A stretch of 64,000 nt of DNA from Notospermus geniculatus (GCA_002633025.1 NMRB01000346.1:48313-112312); one strand, 5' to 3'; numbered from the stretch's first letter, positions 50,158 to 63,364 are shown. The notes: generated from the letters alone by a model not told the origin. Program-made: numbers and translations.

Positions 50158-51117
50158 ATCCCTCCCCAAATCAATCCACAGTTCAATGGGCCGAAACTCG
50201 TCACGAAAGTGATCTGACTTTTATAACCTACCATTGGGCCTCCCTTTGTGGGCCTAGTTTTTGGACTTAGAAAATTTTCGGAGAAGACCATTAAACTGTG
50301 AACTTCCTGTATTTGAGCGATAAACACGCCTTCCGACAGCTAGGGCCTTGCAGGTGTTATATTTCATTCGCGGAGGTGGCGACTTGTTGTGAGTGATGCG
50401 GCAGCCTAACAATTTTGGACGCGATCACGTCCAGAATCACTCCGCGCATGACTGTATGACATCCGAGGGGCTTTCCCGAAGTATGACGGAAAGACCCGAG
50501 GTGTTCCGAATGTGACAATAATTCTGGTTGCAGCGCCCTCTAACATCTAAATCGCGTAAACCACTGAATCGGAAAACGTCTACACAGGGAAAATGACGTA
50601 CATCTGGCAGACGTATGGCGTATATATGGCATACGTCCGCCAGTCCTGGTTGCGTATATATACCGTATATAAAAGTAGCTAGATTCAGTTTGTATGTACG
50701 TCGTCGTATGTACGCGGGATATATGGCGTATGCCGTATGTATGCCGTACGTACGGCATATACTCGGCGGACATATTTTTCCGTACGTAAGCCATACGTAC
50801 ACCGGACGTCCAGAGGATGATCCATTGTACTATACGGCGGATATAAAAGTAGCTGTACGTCCGCCGTATGTACGTCATTTTGCCTGTGTAAATCGCGTGT
50901 ACAACTGAATCGGGCCATTTAAAAAAAACAACTTGAACGTCTGAATCCGAACGAATAAATTGTATTTATCGCATAACTTACGAAGAAAAATCCTCACATA
51001 ATGAAATAAAAACGTTCTTCAAAGAAAATAAAGTCTACATAATGTCCTTGTCACCAACTTTAAACGTATGAATCATGGTACCTCTAAATCTGCGGGAATA
51101 ACCGCCCATAATTTTTT
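50158..51117. repeat. Right arm of the large inverted-repeat element
   Basis: It continues the arm broken by the Polinton: CCTCCCCAAATCAATCCACA onward is the complement of 30150 downward. It then diverges (50313-50512), and CAATAATTCTGGTTGCAGCG to the CCGCCCATAA block again matches 29255-29555, apart from an inserted MITE. Confidence 0.8.
50581..50890. mobile_element. MITE with TACACAGG...CCTGTGTA ends
   Basis: 23-bp inverted ends (TACACAGGGAAAATGACGTA... and complement) bound 310 bp rich in TACGTA/GTATGC palindromes. The left host arm (29478-29500) lacks it, so the insertion post-dates the inverted repeat. Confidence 0.8.
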
Positions 51118-51235
51118 AAGGAATAACAATTCTCTTAATTATCTATAAAATTATCAGACTTCTGGAAATATAAGGAATATTAAAAATAAGGAATATTGTT
51201 TTGATTAACTGTCTATAAAATCACCAACTACTTAA

Positions 51236-51571
51236 AAGAAGAAAGGTAAATATTATTCAACTAAACCATTACCATTTTATGTTACTAATCTTTTTCTAAA
51301 CTGTAATTTAATCAATCAAGAAAATACACTTCTTAATAATAAGCATTCAGACATTTTATGTTCAATACAAGTTGATGATGGTGAACAGATAAAATTACAA
51401 AGATATGAGCCTAAACATTGTGAAAGAGTAATAAATAAAACAACAAACCATTTAACATTCCAGATAACAGATAAAAATGGAAAAGTAGTAAATTTTAGAG
51501 ACAGCACAGTTATGATCCATTTTACTCTTGCAACCAATAAACTTGACCTTAATTCCAAAGATCATTTATAG
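51236..51571 (+). pseudogene. Solo Polinton fragment: C-terminus of the candidate minor capsid paralogue
   Basis: An open frame of about 111 codons, without its own start, ends at TAG 51569-51571. It reads KGKYYSTKPLPFYVTNLFLN, then NLINQENTLLNNKHSDILCS and HLTFQITDKNGKVVNFRDST. It is about 80% identical by eye to the C-terminal third of the 329-residue Polinton gene at 43582-44571, but lies 1.1 kb outside the element, in the opposite orientation. It is therefore a remnant of a second, related Polinton. It adjoins the end of the right host arm. Confidence 0.85.
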
Positions 51572-52080
51572 ATGGAGACACTTTATAGAATGCACAAACA
51601 CTTTAGAATGCACAATCTTTTGATTAGCTCTTTGAAATGTTAATAGATGGCACTGTGATTTCTCAATTAATCTAAACTTCAGTTTTTTAATTATAGTAAT
51701 TGTTGTTTAGGAAAATAAAAGACATAGGAATATTGGCTACCTATCTTTTGTTGTAATAAGCACTATTTCATAAATCTAGAGATTATAGTTTAGAAGTTAG
51801 AGAGCAGCTTTCACATAATGCAAACCATGACAATGACCAAATATTGATTTTACACACTATATAAGGTAATCAAAACCTTCTTACAGTAACAAAACAAAAA
51901 AGGTAAAAGGAAAGAGAGGTTTTGCTGAAGGGTCCAAAAAAGGGCCTAAAATCTATCACGCCATTGTGAACAGCGTTCCAAATGAACAAAAGTATAATTT
52001 ATTTCGAAAAAAGATAAACGTAGATTGCTCAATTACTTTATCGAATCTATCTAAACCTCTCTACAATCTAAACTACTCTA
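51572..52080. other. AT-rich non-coding sequence
   Basis: No gene is recognised. It could include further Polinton debris, but no protein match was found in any frame. Confidence 0.35.
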
Positions 52081-53020
52081 TTAAAGCTGACGTGAATGAA
52101 CAAAAACTGGAGAATCCAGCTTTGAAAAAGACCACCACGCCACGGTGGTGGTCAAGAGAAATACAAACGACCATAAGGCACTTTCAAAGCACCTCCAGAA
52201 CATGATAGGCTACCAGCATATTTGGTGGCGCCACTGTATTCTCCATGAGTCTGCCAATGGAGTAACATCGAGCCATGGCGTCCCAATGACATCAGCAGGT
52301 CGAAGGCATTATGTTCTTTCGGAACCAGAGAGGAAAGCTGATCACCATTCTATAGTATTCACTTCTTGTTGACATTTATGGTGTTATCCAAGCGCCAGTT
52401 GAAAACATTTATGCATTCGAAAACAATACAACACTCATTTTACGTACATCAACGTCATCAGATATCATTACATATACGTTGAGGAAAATTCTTATTTTAT
52501 TCCTCTGGCCATAATTATCGTAATCAATTAAATATTCTTTCTACAAATACACAAACATCGCGCAAGTCATGCATGTATTGCTGGTCAGACCAAGTACATT
52601 GCATTTCTGTGAAAATATATTCAAATAACGAAACCATGGCAAAAGAAATCAAATAAGATTTATATCCAACATGTTTGCAATGATACCAAATAGAGTTTTT
52701 GAAACTCAGACGAGTGGTGTATTATTTGTTGATGCCGAAGTTTTCGCCATTGTACCATATATATCAACTGGGCGCAAACACTAAAGAACCCTGACCAACC
52801 TCATACTCAGGTTCCTATGGATCGTACTAAGTCTATCAGGCTCTGTCACTTGGACACTATCTCTTGATGTGTCTCGATTGAAAGCCTGAGATTGAATACA
52901 GTGGCGCCACCAAATAGGCGGTAGTCTATCACGTTCTGGAGAAACTGCGAAGGGCGTTTGCACTTCTGCAGACCACCATACTGTGGCGCTGTGGTTTTTG
53001 TTCATTCACGTCAGCTTTAA
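52081..53020. mobile_element. 940-bp inverted-repeat element
   Basis: Arms at 52081-52260 and 52865-53020 share TTAAAGCTGACGTGAATGAA, CCAGAACRTGATAG and ATTTGGTGGCGCCACTGTAT in inverted orientation. The interior has no recognised transposase. Confidence 0.75.
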
Positions 53021-53188
53021 CTGACTGTCAGTTCCGCATTCCTGAATTCTTTGTGTATCACGCTATATTTGTTAATGTGACATACTTTCATTGTGCAAGA
53101 AGTGCCAATTCTATTTGTAAAGCATTTATGAGAAAATTAATGGGGTGGAACTTTCACATAATGCATTTGAGTTTATAGTGGTTTAACT

Positions 53189-53836
53189 CACAGGAACATG
53201 ACTCGTCCAAAAAAAAACCCTACTATAAAATAAAAACAAGGAGTCTAACTAGATGGATCAGCATACTGTCCTATCTTGGCTTCTTTTCAAGTTTGCAGCT
53301 AATTCCGTGAATAAATTTTATCAAACAAACGTTATTATCATCCCCACACATCCCTCCTACAAACACAAGTCAATTGTTGTCACAAAAAATAACGATCATG
53401 GACGTTGTGGCCAACAGAAGCACAGTAGCTCCATCTAGTTTTGGCTGTACGAAGAAATGCTGCAAGCCAGTTCTGGCGAAAATCCAACATAAAAGTCAAC
53501 ATATCTCGGCAACCAACGAACCGATTTTGACATACTATACCTCTTTATGTTCAGACCGTTGGGTGCCTTTCAAATATCATGACATGGATTAGATAGAATC
53601 ATTCACTACTGAGATATTTCTCAAAATTCACCAATTATCGTCTGTCAAAATTCACCAAGATCGCAAGCTGCCATCTTGCATGCCGCGCTAGGAATTGTGG
53701 GTCAACGCTGCCNTTCACGGAATTAGCTGCAAACTTGAAAAGAAGCCAAGATAGGACAGTATGCTGATCCATCTAGTTAGACTCCTTGTTTTTATTTTAT
53801 AGTAGGGGTTTTTTTTGGACGAGTCATGTTCCTGTG
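53189..53836. mobile_element. hAT-like MITE with 8-bp target duplication
   Basis: Inverted ends CACAGGAACATGACTCGTCC (from 53189) and complement (to 53836), about 120 bp long, are flanked by GTTTAACT on both sides (53181-53188, 53837-53844). An 8-bp duplication is typical of the hAT superfamily. The element is non-coding, with a single N at 53713. Confidence 0.85.
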
Positions 53837-54219
53837 GTTTAACTATTAACTGAGAGTATAAGAAAAATGAGAGGACTGAGAATACTAGAAATGTGTGTTT
53901 ATGACTTTTTGAAAGTACTGATCACATCACGTTATCAGTTTCTAGAGAACTTTACTCCTCTCTTCTCCTCACTCTTCACTCTTCACTCATCACTCCTCTC
54001 TTCAATCTCAGTCCTTCCATTTTTCTTATACTGTCAGATATTCCACCTGACACAGCGCATCCACACCATGACAGTCACACAACCACTGAACACTGCAAGG
54101 CATGAACTGACTGTAGGTCTAGGCCTACATTTGTACCTGTTACCATGGTCACTGTACTGACTGACCCCACATCTGTCTCTGTGTGCCTTGGCGTCATAGT
54201 CATAATATACTTTGAACAA

Positions 54220-56110
54220 CCTGCCCCACTGGTTGACTATGAGTTCCCAAACTGGATTAATGTACTGTAGTTCATTGAATAGTCACTAGATGGCTCCATT
54301 TGAAACATACAAAAAGTACAATACCGGTAGCTAACTTATTATTTGACAGATCATCACCAAATTTGTATCATGGGTAGGACTACATCTATTGAAGACACAT
54401 GTACGGGTTTTCAAGTTGAACAACATTTATCGGTCACACAGGTCAAAGTTCGATTTTCCAAAATGGCTGCCTGGCCGCGGTCCGCGAAGTCCGATCACAC
54501 TGAAATTTGCTGTACACATGAAGGCTATGATACATACTTGTTCAAGTTCAGAACATTCCAGCTCCAGTAGTTAACGAGCTATGGGCCAACACCCAATTTC
54601 CAAGATAGCCACCTGGTGGCCGTATTTGAAGTGGATCGGGCCAAAATTCGCCACAGTCATAGAGGGTACCTAGATACATCATCACACCAAATTTGAACAA
54701 TCCACGACAAATGGCCACGAAACGTGCCACCTGACGATGAAATTTCGAACTTTGACCTCTGTGACCTTGAAAATTGCGTCAAATCAAAAACCCGGGTGAT
54801 ATGTCGTGTATCGTCATCAGATGTACCTGCAGTACAGGTCACAATTGACATCCCAACGGCTTCGCGTAAGTTACTCATAAGTTACGCGTAACTTACGAGT
54901 AACTCACGGCTTTGGTTTCGCGTAACTCACCACGAAACTCGCCAAAATCGCGTAACTCGCCTCGTAAATCACTGCGTAGCTAGCGAAATTCGCGTAACTC
55001 ACCGCGTAACTCACCTCGTAAGTTGCGCGTAACATAGCTCGTGAGTTGTTGCGTAAGTTACGAGTGACTTACGAGTAACTTACGCGAATTTAGGGATGTC
55101 AATTGTGACCTGTACTGAAAAATTTGGTGATGATCCGATCATTGGTTAAGGCGAAACTACACTTTAACCCTTTAGTGCCTAGTGTCCACAAACGTGTACA
55201 TTACGTAATACCTGTTTATATCACACATCAATAAAAACATGTTCCACAAACACCCCTTGACATGATCAAAAGCCTGAAGTCCACATGTGTGGACATTTAG
55301 TTCTCATTATCAATGATAGATGGCAGCACTAGTCAATGTGCAATGCTGTTGAAGGTGATGTCCACATAAGGTGGCCAAGCCAGGAATCAGATCGGACCGA
55401 AACTTGGTGTATGATGAGGTCACCTGACGTAGGGGCCCATATGTGTGTGAAGTTTGAAGTCAATAGCTCCAGTGGTTCACCATCAGTTTCCAAACAGCAT
55501 CTATGTACTGTAGTTCGTTGAAGAGTCACTAGATGGCTCCATTTGAAATGGACAAAAAGTGCAATAACTAACTTATTATTTGACGGATCATCACCAAATA
55601 TTTATCATAGGTACATCTAATGCAGATACATGATATATCAAACGGGTTTTCAAGTTGAACAACGTTTATCGGTCACATAGGTCAAAGTTCCATTTTCCAA
55701 AATGGCTGCTTGGCAGCGGTCTGTGAAGTCCGATCACGCTGAAATTTGCTGTACATATGAAGGCTACAAAGATACATACTTGTTCAAGTTCAGAACATTC
55801 TAGCTCCAGCAGTAAACGAGCTATGGGGCAATGCTCAATTTCCAAGATAGCCACCTGGTGGCTGTATTTGAAGTCCGCTCAGACCAAAATCTGCCACAGA
55901 CACAGAGGGTACCTAGATACATCATCACAGCAAATTTGAACAATCCATGACAAATAGCCACGAAACGTGCCACCTGACCTCTGTGACCTTGAAAATTACG
56001 TCAAATCAAAAACCCGGGTGATATGTCGTGTATCCTCATAAGATGTACCTACGATAAAAATTTGGTGATGATCCGATCAACGGTTCAGGCGAAACTGCAC
56101 TTTAAAGGTT
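54220..56110. repeat. Two direct copies of a ~600-bp dispersed repeat
   Basis: 54220-54830 and 55490-56060 share ATAGTCACTAGATGGCTCCA-type sequence, CTTATTATTTGACRGATCAT, AAAATGGCTGCYTGGC and ACCCGGGTGATATGTCGTGT. The first copy holds a palindromic insertion. Confidence 0.8.
54831..55116. mobile_element. Palindromic insertion with GTAACTTACG words
   Basis: AGTACAGGTCACAATTGACA (54831) and its complement (to 55116) bound a 286-bp segment packed with GCGTAACTCAC/GTAACTTACG palindromes. The sister repeat copy near 56045 is uninterrupted at the equivalent point. Confidence 0.75.
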
Positions 56111-56127
56111 TTCGGTTTATTCCCCCT

Positions 56128-57862
56128 GGTGGCCAAACCAGGAATCAGATCGGACCGAAACTTGGTGTCATAGGTCATCTGACCTAGGGGTATATATGTA
56201 CCAAGTTTCAGATCAATAGCGCCAGCGGTTACGAAACGTGCCCTGCTAATGGCCCTGTCACACCTTGACGATTTAGCCAGCGTATGCCCGACGTGATCAT
56301 TTTGATGGCATACGTTGAACTATCGACTTTTTTTTTCAATTTTGGGCGTATACATAGCGTATTCATAACGAGTTCGACGTATACATAACGTATTAGTAAC
56401 TTATATAGAACGTTTCGACAACTTATAGATAACTTATACCAACGAATGCGTAGCGTGTTGCCGGCGTTCACAACGTATGCCAAACGCGAGTCTAACTTGT
56501 GCATAGCACACGGCAGCGTATTGCCAACGATCACGTGTCGTAGCCTTTAAAAAGACTGTACACACTGCACAAAAGTATTGCAACATCGTTTTTTTTCTGG
56601 AGTCCTCTTATGCCTTTACTACTTTTACATTTCTTTTCAAATATATATATGGGGGGGGGGGCTACATACTGTTGGCCATATGTACTGAAAAAAATATTGT
56701 TGCTAATAAAAATATCAAGTTATGAAAAGGAAATATATAAAACCGTGAAACTGACAAAATCTTCATATGATACTGGATCACTCTTCGTTTTCACGACAAT
56801 GAATCCTAGCTGATGATGAGCAAGGACTTAACAAGAAAAAAATTGAAAACTATCAACTATGAACGAAGATTATCGAAAACTATCAAAAAATGAGAGTTTT
56901 GCATGAGATTACACTGCTTATGAAAACCTGTCATCGCATGTGTCTCAGCCATGCCAGTTTCATCCAGTGAAAGGCCACCCTGTCAAGAAAACTAAACTTT
57001 CTTAAAAATAATGATTTTTGACAAAATTGGTCATTTTTTATATCAAATAACTCGAAAATGATGCAAATTTTCAACACAATATTTTGTTCTGTTGTCTTCA
57101 TTTTGTAAAAATCTGGTAGTCTTGCAATTCAAAATTCTCGATATATCAAATGAGTGATGTTCTGATATTTCCTTGAGAGACCCACTTTTCCTTAAAACTT
57201 TTCGAAGCAACAGGCTTGTAACACCTAAAAGTTCTTCTGGTACATTCGCCCAGGTGAGCACATGATCCATGGGCCATTTCATTAGGTACCAATTCCCCTA
57301 AACGCTGCCAATACGCCATTATGCTGTAGCTGTAAGTTGCCAACACGTTCAGTAAGTTATGTGGTCGCCCGGAACACGTCAAATACGTCTCCATGCGTTG
57401 GAGGTAAGTTCCATATAAGTTACACATAGGTTCAAGGCACGTAACTAATAGGTTGGAAAAACGTTTTGGTTACGCAAGAAATTATCTCGACGTATTTAGA
57501 CTTATGAGTAACTTACAAATAACGTGTGTGAACGGGTGTCAACGATCGCATAACGTATGGCCCGCGTATGCGGGACGTATGAACCATACGCTGGCATACG
57601 TCGAAAAATTTTGTGCATGCACAAAATTTTTCGACGACCTCGACGTACTACGACGTATGCCGGCGTNCCTGGTGGCCAAGCCAGGAATCAGATCGGACCG
57701 AAACTTGGTGTCATAGGTCATCTGACCCAGGGGTATATATGTACCAAGTTTCAGATCAACAGCCCCAGCGGTTACGAAACGTGCCCTGCTAACAGACTAC
57801 GACGGACGACGGACGACGGACACCGCGTGACGACTATAGCTCACAGGTGAGCTAAAAATCTA
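56128..57862. repeat. Dispersed 'GAGCTCACC' repeat copy with ~1.4-kb insertion
   Basis: 56128-56250 is repeated almost exactly at 57665-57790 (CCTGGTGGCCAAGCCAGGAA, CCAAGTTTCAGATCAAYAGC). After the second copy the family's usual end follows (GACGGACGACGGACGACGGA, then CTCACAGGTGAGCTAAAAAT). Between them lies unrelated sequence rich in GTATGC/CGTATG words, possibly a separate element. Confidence 0.6.
57599..57636. repeat. Perfect 38-bp palindrome
   Basis: CGTCGAAAAATTTTGTGC followed directly by its complement. Confidence 0.95.
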
Positions 57863-60800
57863 ACTGCATCAGCAAACTCCCTTGCCTGAAGCACTTTCCA
57901 AAAGACGGACGTTTTCAGCTACTCCTTAGCCTGAAGCTGTCTCCACAGAGAACAAAACTTGTGCCGACAAAATGCAGAGTTGCCCACACAACCTTTTTAC
58001 ATCTGGTGGAAAATACTTTTTGGTTTGTCGTAAGGTGTGTAGAATACGTTCAGGAGAAAAGTCATCTAGAATACAAATGAACAAAGGGAGACTGGGAGAT
58101 TTTACTCCATTAGAGTACTACTGGTACTCTGTCAAATAAAGGCAGGAAGTTGCTCAGGTCATGAAAGCAAGTTGGCTAATCCTTTCTTCTCGTACAAAGT
58201 TGGCGAAGAAGACAGTACTGTAATCCCAAAGATGAAAGGATTCCACTTGATCAGTCCACCAGTTTTACACTCACACAGAGGGATAGGACATAGAGCCAAA
58301 TGTGGCTGCAGGGTATAGAAAAGAATATTCAAAATGATTAATGCATCTTGTCAAGCCACGGTGTCCTACCACAGAAGTTTTCACAGCAGAAATGAATCGA
58401 GATTTCAGCCTATGTCAAGCAAAGCCACAACTATCCCAATCAAAAGGCAACAATATATAGCCTCGAAGACCCACAAGCACTGGTTCCGTACAGTTAGGTC
58501 AAACATTGATCAGCCGATGATGGATACATGATACATGGATACATCATTAGAAATCAGGAGCTCTCTATGTTCTGAACATGACCTTTATGAACGCCATTGA
58601 AACTACCCCACTATTTCCGATCATTTCTGCCTCATCGTAAGTTAGTCAAGTAATCATGGCTACACATTAACAAATTGGTCACCTTGCTGATTGACCAAGA
58701 ACAAAACTGACCACACCCTCATTACGAGAACATCAAAAGGGACTTCTCAGGCGAAGATTACAACCTGCCGATGGCCATTGAGAAACAGCAGTTGGTTACA
58801 CTGGACATGCCTTCCAGTTCTACAATTCAAATTAGGGAGTGTTGGTGATCATGGATTCAGGCTTGTAAGTTGAAGGTTGTAGCTTCAAACCACAGAACAA
58901 ACAAGGTCGTACTGCTTACTTCATTCTCCAGATAGATTCTGGCAAAGAATTTAGTCCTCGTCTGAATGTCGTACTCCAATGCAAAAATCTCCAAGGAGAA
59001 TGAAGGTCATTGGTTTGCATTCCGCGATGGATAACTCACCTATTGGGCAATGGGGATGTCACAAAGCATGTAGCTGACTCTCCAACTAGTTGTAAATGGT
59101 GAAATTTAGGCCAATCTCTGAAGATGGAAAGTTATCCACTGGGACTTCCGGCCATAACCGGCATCCAAAGGAGTCTCCATGACTTTTTCATCTATTATCA
59201 AGTTGCCACAGAACCTGTTTCTCTTCTGACATCGCATGAGATATGAGAATGCAAAATGTGTTTGAAATTAGATTAGCTGGTAAATGGGTTTGAAACTGTG
59301 GTGTGGAGAACCACTGATGCATTTTAATGAGGATAGCCATTAGCACTTCAAACATGCTGAAGAAAAGTTTCAGTGCTTCACATCAGAAACTGGGTTGCTA
59401 TTAATCTACTTCTATTAGGTTTATCTGCAGCAGTGGAATCGTGAACTTGTGGAGGGGTAAAAATGAACACCTCCCCGAAGCTAAAGCCATAAACCGGTAC
59501 ACAGAACTGCCTCTGTAATTTGGCTTGCCGCTCCTACGAAATTTTGATTCACCACCTGGAACTGCCGACCGGATAACGAGTGCATGAAAACGTAAGTCAT
59601 TTCAAGGTCACGGTCAACCACATCTTCACAAATGACCAATCTTGCGTGGGGTTCGTGATTTTCCCAAGTAACATATTTCCTGGTTCAAAGTTGTACACAA
59701 ATCACATACCAATAAGGTTCCTGGCAATTGTTCTAAATCAGCCGTGGATGCATCTTGAATTGCTAAGTGACGTCAACAGTGAACTCTTTGCATCTCCAAC
59801 TAATGTGGGAATTAGAGGGACCACTTCATATCTTCAATATTCACCAGATTCACAAGACCTGATTCAGCTGAGCCCCAATATCGTATTGGAATTCTAGATT
59901 CATAAGAATCCAATAATCGACTTGTTCTACAAGTTCCTCTACTTGCTTCAATCAATACGGTACAGTGCGGCTTTCTTTCCTGCCCACTTGTCTTATAGTG
60001 GTAACATAGAGACAGCCACACTGCCTATAAGACCTACCTCAGTCTACCGTTTCTAACATTATGGGCTGAAACTGTATCTTTGTGACTTTTGTAATCGAAG
60101 ATCTGACAACCATTCATTCTTCATGGTAACTGTCCACAACAACCAAATGCCTATAAGAGAGGTGCAGTAGAGTCTCAGTCTTAGTTGCCTTGACTCCCAA
60201 TCTAACACCATTCAACTAAATACTCTTTCGATGACTGACGTGAATCTCTTCAAACACTTTTCCGAAGAAATGTACTCATCAGAAGAAATGTCCACAGCTC
60301 CAGTGGGTACTAAATCCTTTTCACATTCACTCTGTGTAGCCATAATGCTCAGTCAAACAAAGGTAACTCTCTTGTTCAGTTGGTGCCTCACCCAGTTCCA
60401 CTGATCAAATTTGCATTTGAACAAAACCAGAATCCTCCATGAAGTCTATTCCCTGTTTTTTTCTAAAATCAGCCTTGATTGCAAATCCAGTCCTTAATTT
60501 TGCTTGTTTGTCTGTTAACAGCATCAGTCGGACAGGTGCCAGTGGAAGGAAGGTCAACTGTATGTTGATACTGAACAGCTAATCAGAGTGGATGAGGGCT
60601 GATTGGCTTGCAGGACATCAGCAACCAAAGACTGTAAAGTAATTAACGAGGACTTTCCTGATGTGTTAATCTAATGCTGGCGACATCGGTATTCAGGAGG
60701 CAATCAATCACGTATTGTGTCAGGGGTAATTTAGATTCAGCATCTAAAGGTTGTGATTCAAAAACTAAAAACACCGACTCTCATGACATCAGTGTCTGAA

Positions 60801-63364
60801 ATATAAGAAACTGTCGTTAAATTTTCATAAACTCAGAAATGGACAGAAATCTCACTGGCTGATCACAAGACAAAAATGTTCTAAATCACCCATGGTCTCA
60901 CCCCGGATCTGCCACTGTTATTTTATGGCATCTTATCCCCAGCATGATTAGCGAAATTAATAATATCTTGATTGCAGCATTTATCAACCTAAAATGTATT
61001 TGGTTTTTATCACTTTTTCACCATGAGAGTCAATTTATCTCAAGATAATCCTGCATCTCCAACAAATTCTAATTGGAATGTCACACTGGAATAAAACAGT
61101 GAAATTCAAAAGAAAATGTCAGATATTCTGGCTTGCTAAGCCAAAAAATCAGTCAAACTCGGCTGCTTTTACTATTCCAATATGGGTATGACCTCCAACA
61201 AGCATTCAGACTGCCAGAAAGGCCACCTTGCAGAGTGATGTTCAAGAAGTAGTGGTCCATGTTTGATTGATAACTGACGACCAATGAATCAAGGCTTCCT
61301 GCTCCAGACAATCCTGCGTTTCATTCGCTCATCACACGGATGGCTTTATCACCACCACACAGGCCAATGTTCTATCTATCTAACTAGAGATATTGGCAAT
61401 GCACTGGTTTTCACTTGACTAATTGTCTTCTGCAGCTTTCTACACTGAATATATTTACAAAACTTTGCTAATAAAGATGAGTGTGTTTGACTGAAGAGCC
61501 TGGGGTTAAGATCTGTTGCTGCATGGTAAGGCCAAGTAATAATCCCTCATGCTTTGTCCACAGACTGATATGACTTCATTAGATGCTTCTTAATGATACG
61601 ATAAACATTGCATGCAACATCCCCTGCTGTCCACATCCCTTAATGAATTACCTACACAAGTTAATANATTAAAACAGGATGTTGATGTTGTTCAAAGTCA
61701 TCAACAATGAAAATGTGACCTTCTCCTTCATTCTTTGTTTACCTTTGAACTAAAAGTGGACCATGATACGAGAATCAGCATCACAAATTTCTGATGGCAC
61801 CAACATTTGTCCCAATCAGACACAATGGAATTGCTCATTAAATTGCCATCATCTGGGTGCCATTTCCTGAGAGAGCTGAACACGAGACTGAAAGCAAACA
61901 TCAGGAATCCAAATGCTTATCCAGCACACCAGTCACAGAATATGAAATGGCGTCCACCCCGACTTATTGCTAATGTTGCTGTTTTTAAGCAGGTTTTTGC
62001 TGTTTTCTTCAGTAACTCACAGAATAATCCCCGATCAAAACTCCTACAAATTCACAAAAAAATCTTCTGTTTCTTTATCGTCGATCAGGAGAGTCTGCAT
62101 GAGACAATGTTGCAGATACTGCCCGTAAAAACAGATCATCGAATGCAGGCAATCTGTAGAATACAAAGACGAGAAATTCAGATGCTGGCACTAGGAGAAC
62201 ATTCCTTTTGCTTGAGGGTCCATTTTTCAAGAGCTTTCATTCGGAGCGTAATGATGGGAGACTTGATTACCTCACCAGAAACCTCGTTACCCAATTACTG
62301 CCTCATTAACAATCCAATTAAGACACAATAGCTGAGAAGAGGATCATTAATTTATGGTTCTTTACATCAGGAAAGAGACGGGAATGAGGCAAGAATAATG
62401 CATTTGTGGCTTTTAGAGAAGGTGACGGGCAATTTGGCAAGTGTCCAACAAAATGTGTTACAAAACCATGACACTCACGGCAGAAAAAATCCATTCATTT
62501 TCTCATTTATGATGAAGTTCATCCTGAATAGAATATGTGTCGTCAAGGATATTGAATCAATTGACAACGATTATCACTTCAGAACTAGTAATGCCCCGCT
62601 GTATCAGTTACTTCATTTCAATATCGGTCGCTTGCCAATGTACGTCACCATTGACGATTTTATCAACCATGTCCATTCATAGCGGTATATATGAAGGTGC
62701 TTCATCAGGACACTTCAAAGTGAAAAGCTTTTGCAATCGTTAAGGAAATGAGTAGCAATCAGGTCCCACTGTGGAAGAGAGGTGGGACATTTGAAACAGG
62801 CCAAACACAGACCATTTATGCTACATCAATTATCGTAAGCTATATCACATTGGTGGGTTCAAATTTCTAAGTCCACAGTAATTTTCCTACTGTCAATGTC
62901 CACACCATCGCCAAACTGAAGTTTGTGATAGCCCTCTGTACAATCTCCTATTACTGAACCCCATCATGATCAGACTTAGCTTGGTCAATATCCAATTATG
63001 AAGGAAAACACATTGTCTCCTCGACTAATCTCCAAGAAAAACATCATGGATGTCCCTCATCCCTTATAATTACTGTCACGCAGCCAGCAGGATCGAACGG
63101 GAAAACGACGCGAGAGAAAAAGGACATCAAGACATCAAACAGTGACGTAATTGTAGCCAAAGGGATGGACAGCCACGGAAGTAGCTTGATAACATTCCGC
63201 TCCAGATTGTTGCCTGCCAAGATCATGGGCATTAACTCTCACTTTCCGGAAACAGCATACAAGAGGTCATAAATTCATATTTCCTAACTTTCATCCATTC
63301 TCAGCTACAGCATCATTTTCGCACAACGTCGATAATTCAGGTATTCCAGGTTGCGACACCCCAA
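57863..63364. other. Repeat-poor host sequence without a recognised gene
   Basis: About 5.5 kb with no inverted-repeat element, microsatellite or convincing coding exon. Its uniform composition contrasts with the rest of the window. The longest frame (61807-62331, 174 codons) has no recognisable domain. Intron or regulatory DNA of a neighbouring gene is a reasonable guess. Confidence 0.4.

Noticed and set aside
61807-62331. 174-codon frame as a host gene
   Set aside because: No domain, repeat structure or splice context supports it. It is possible by chance over 64 kb.
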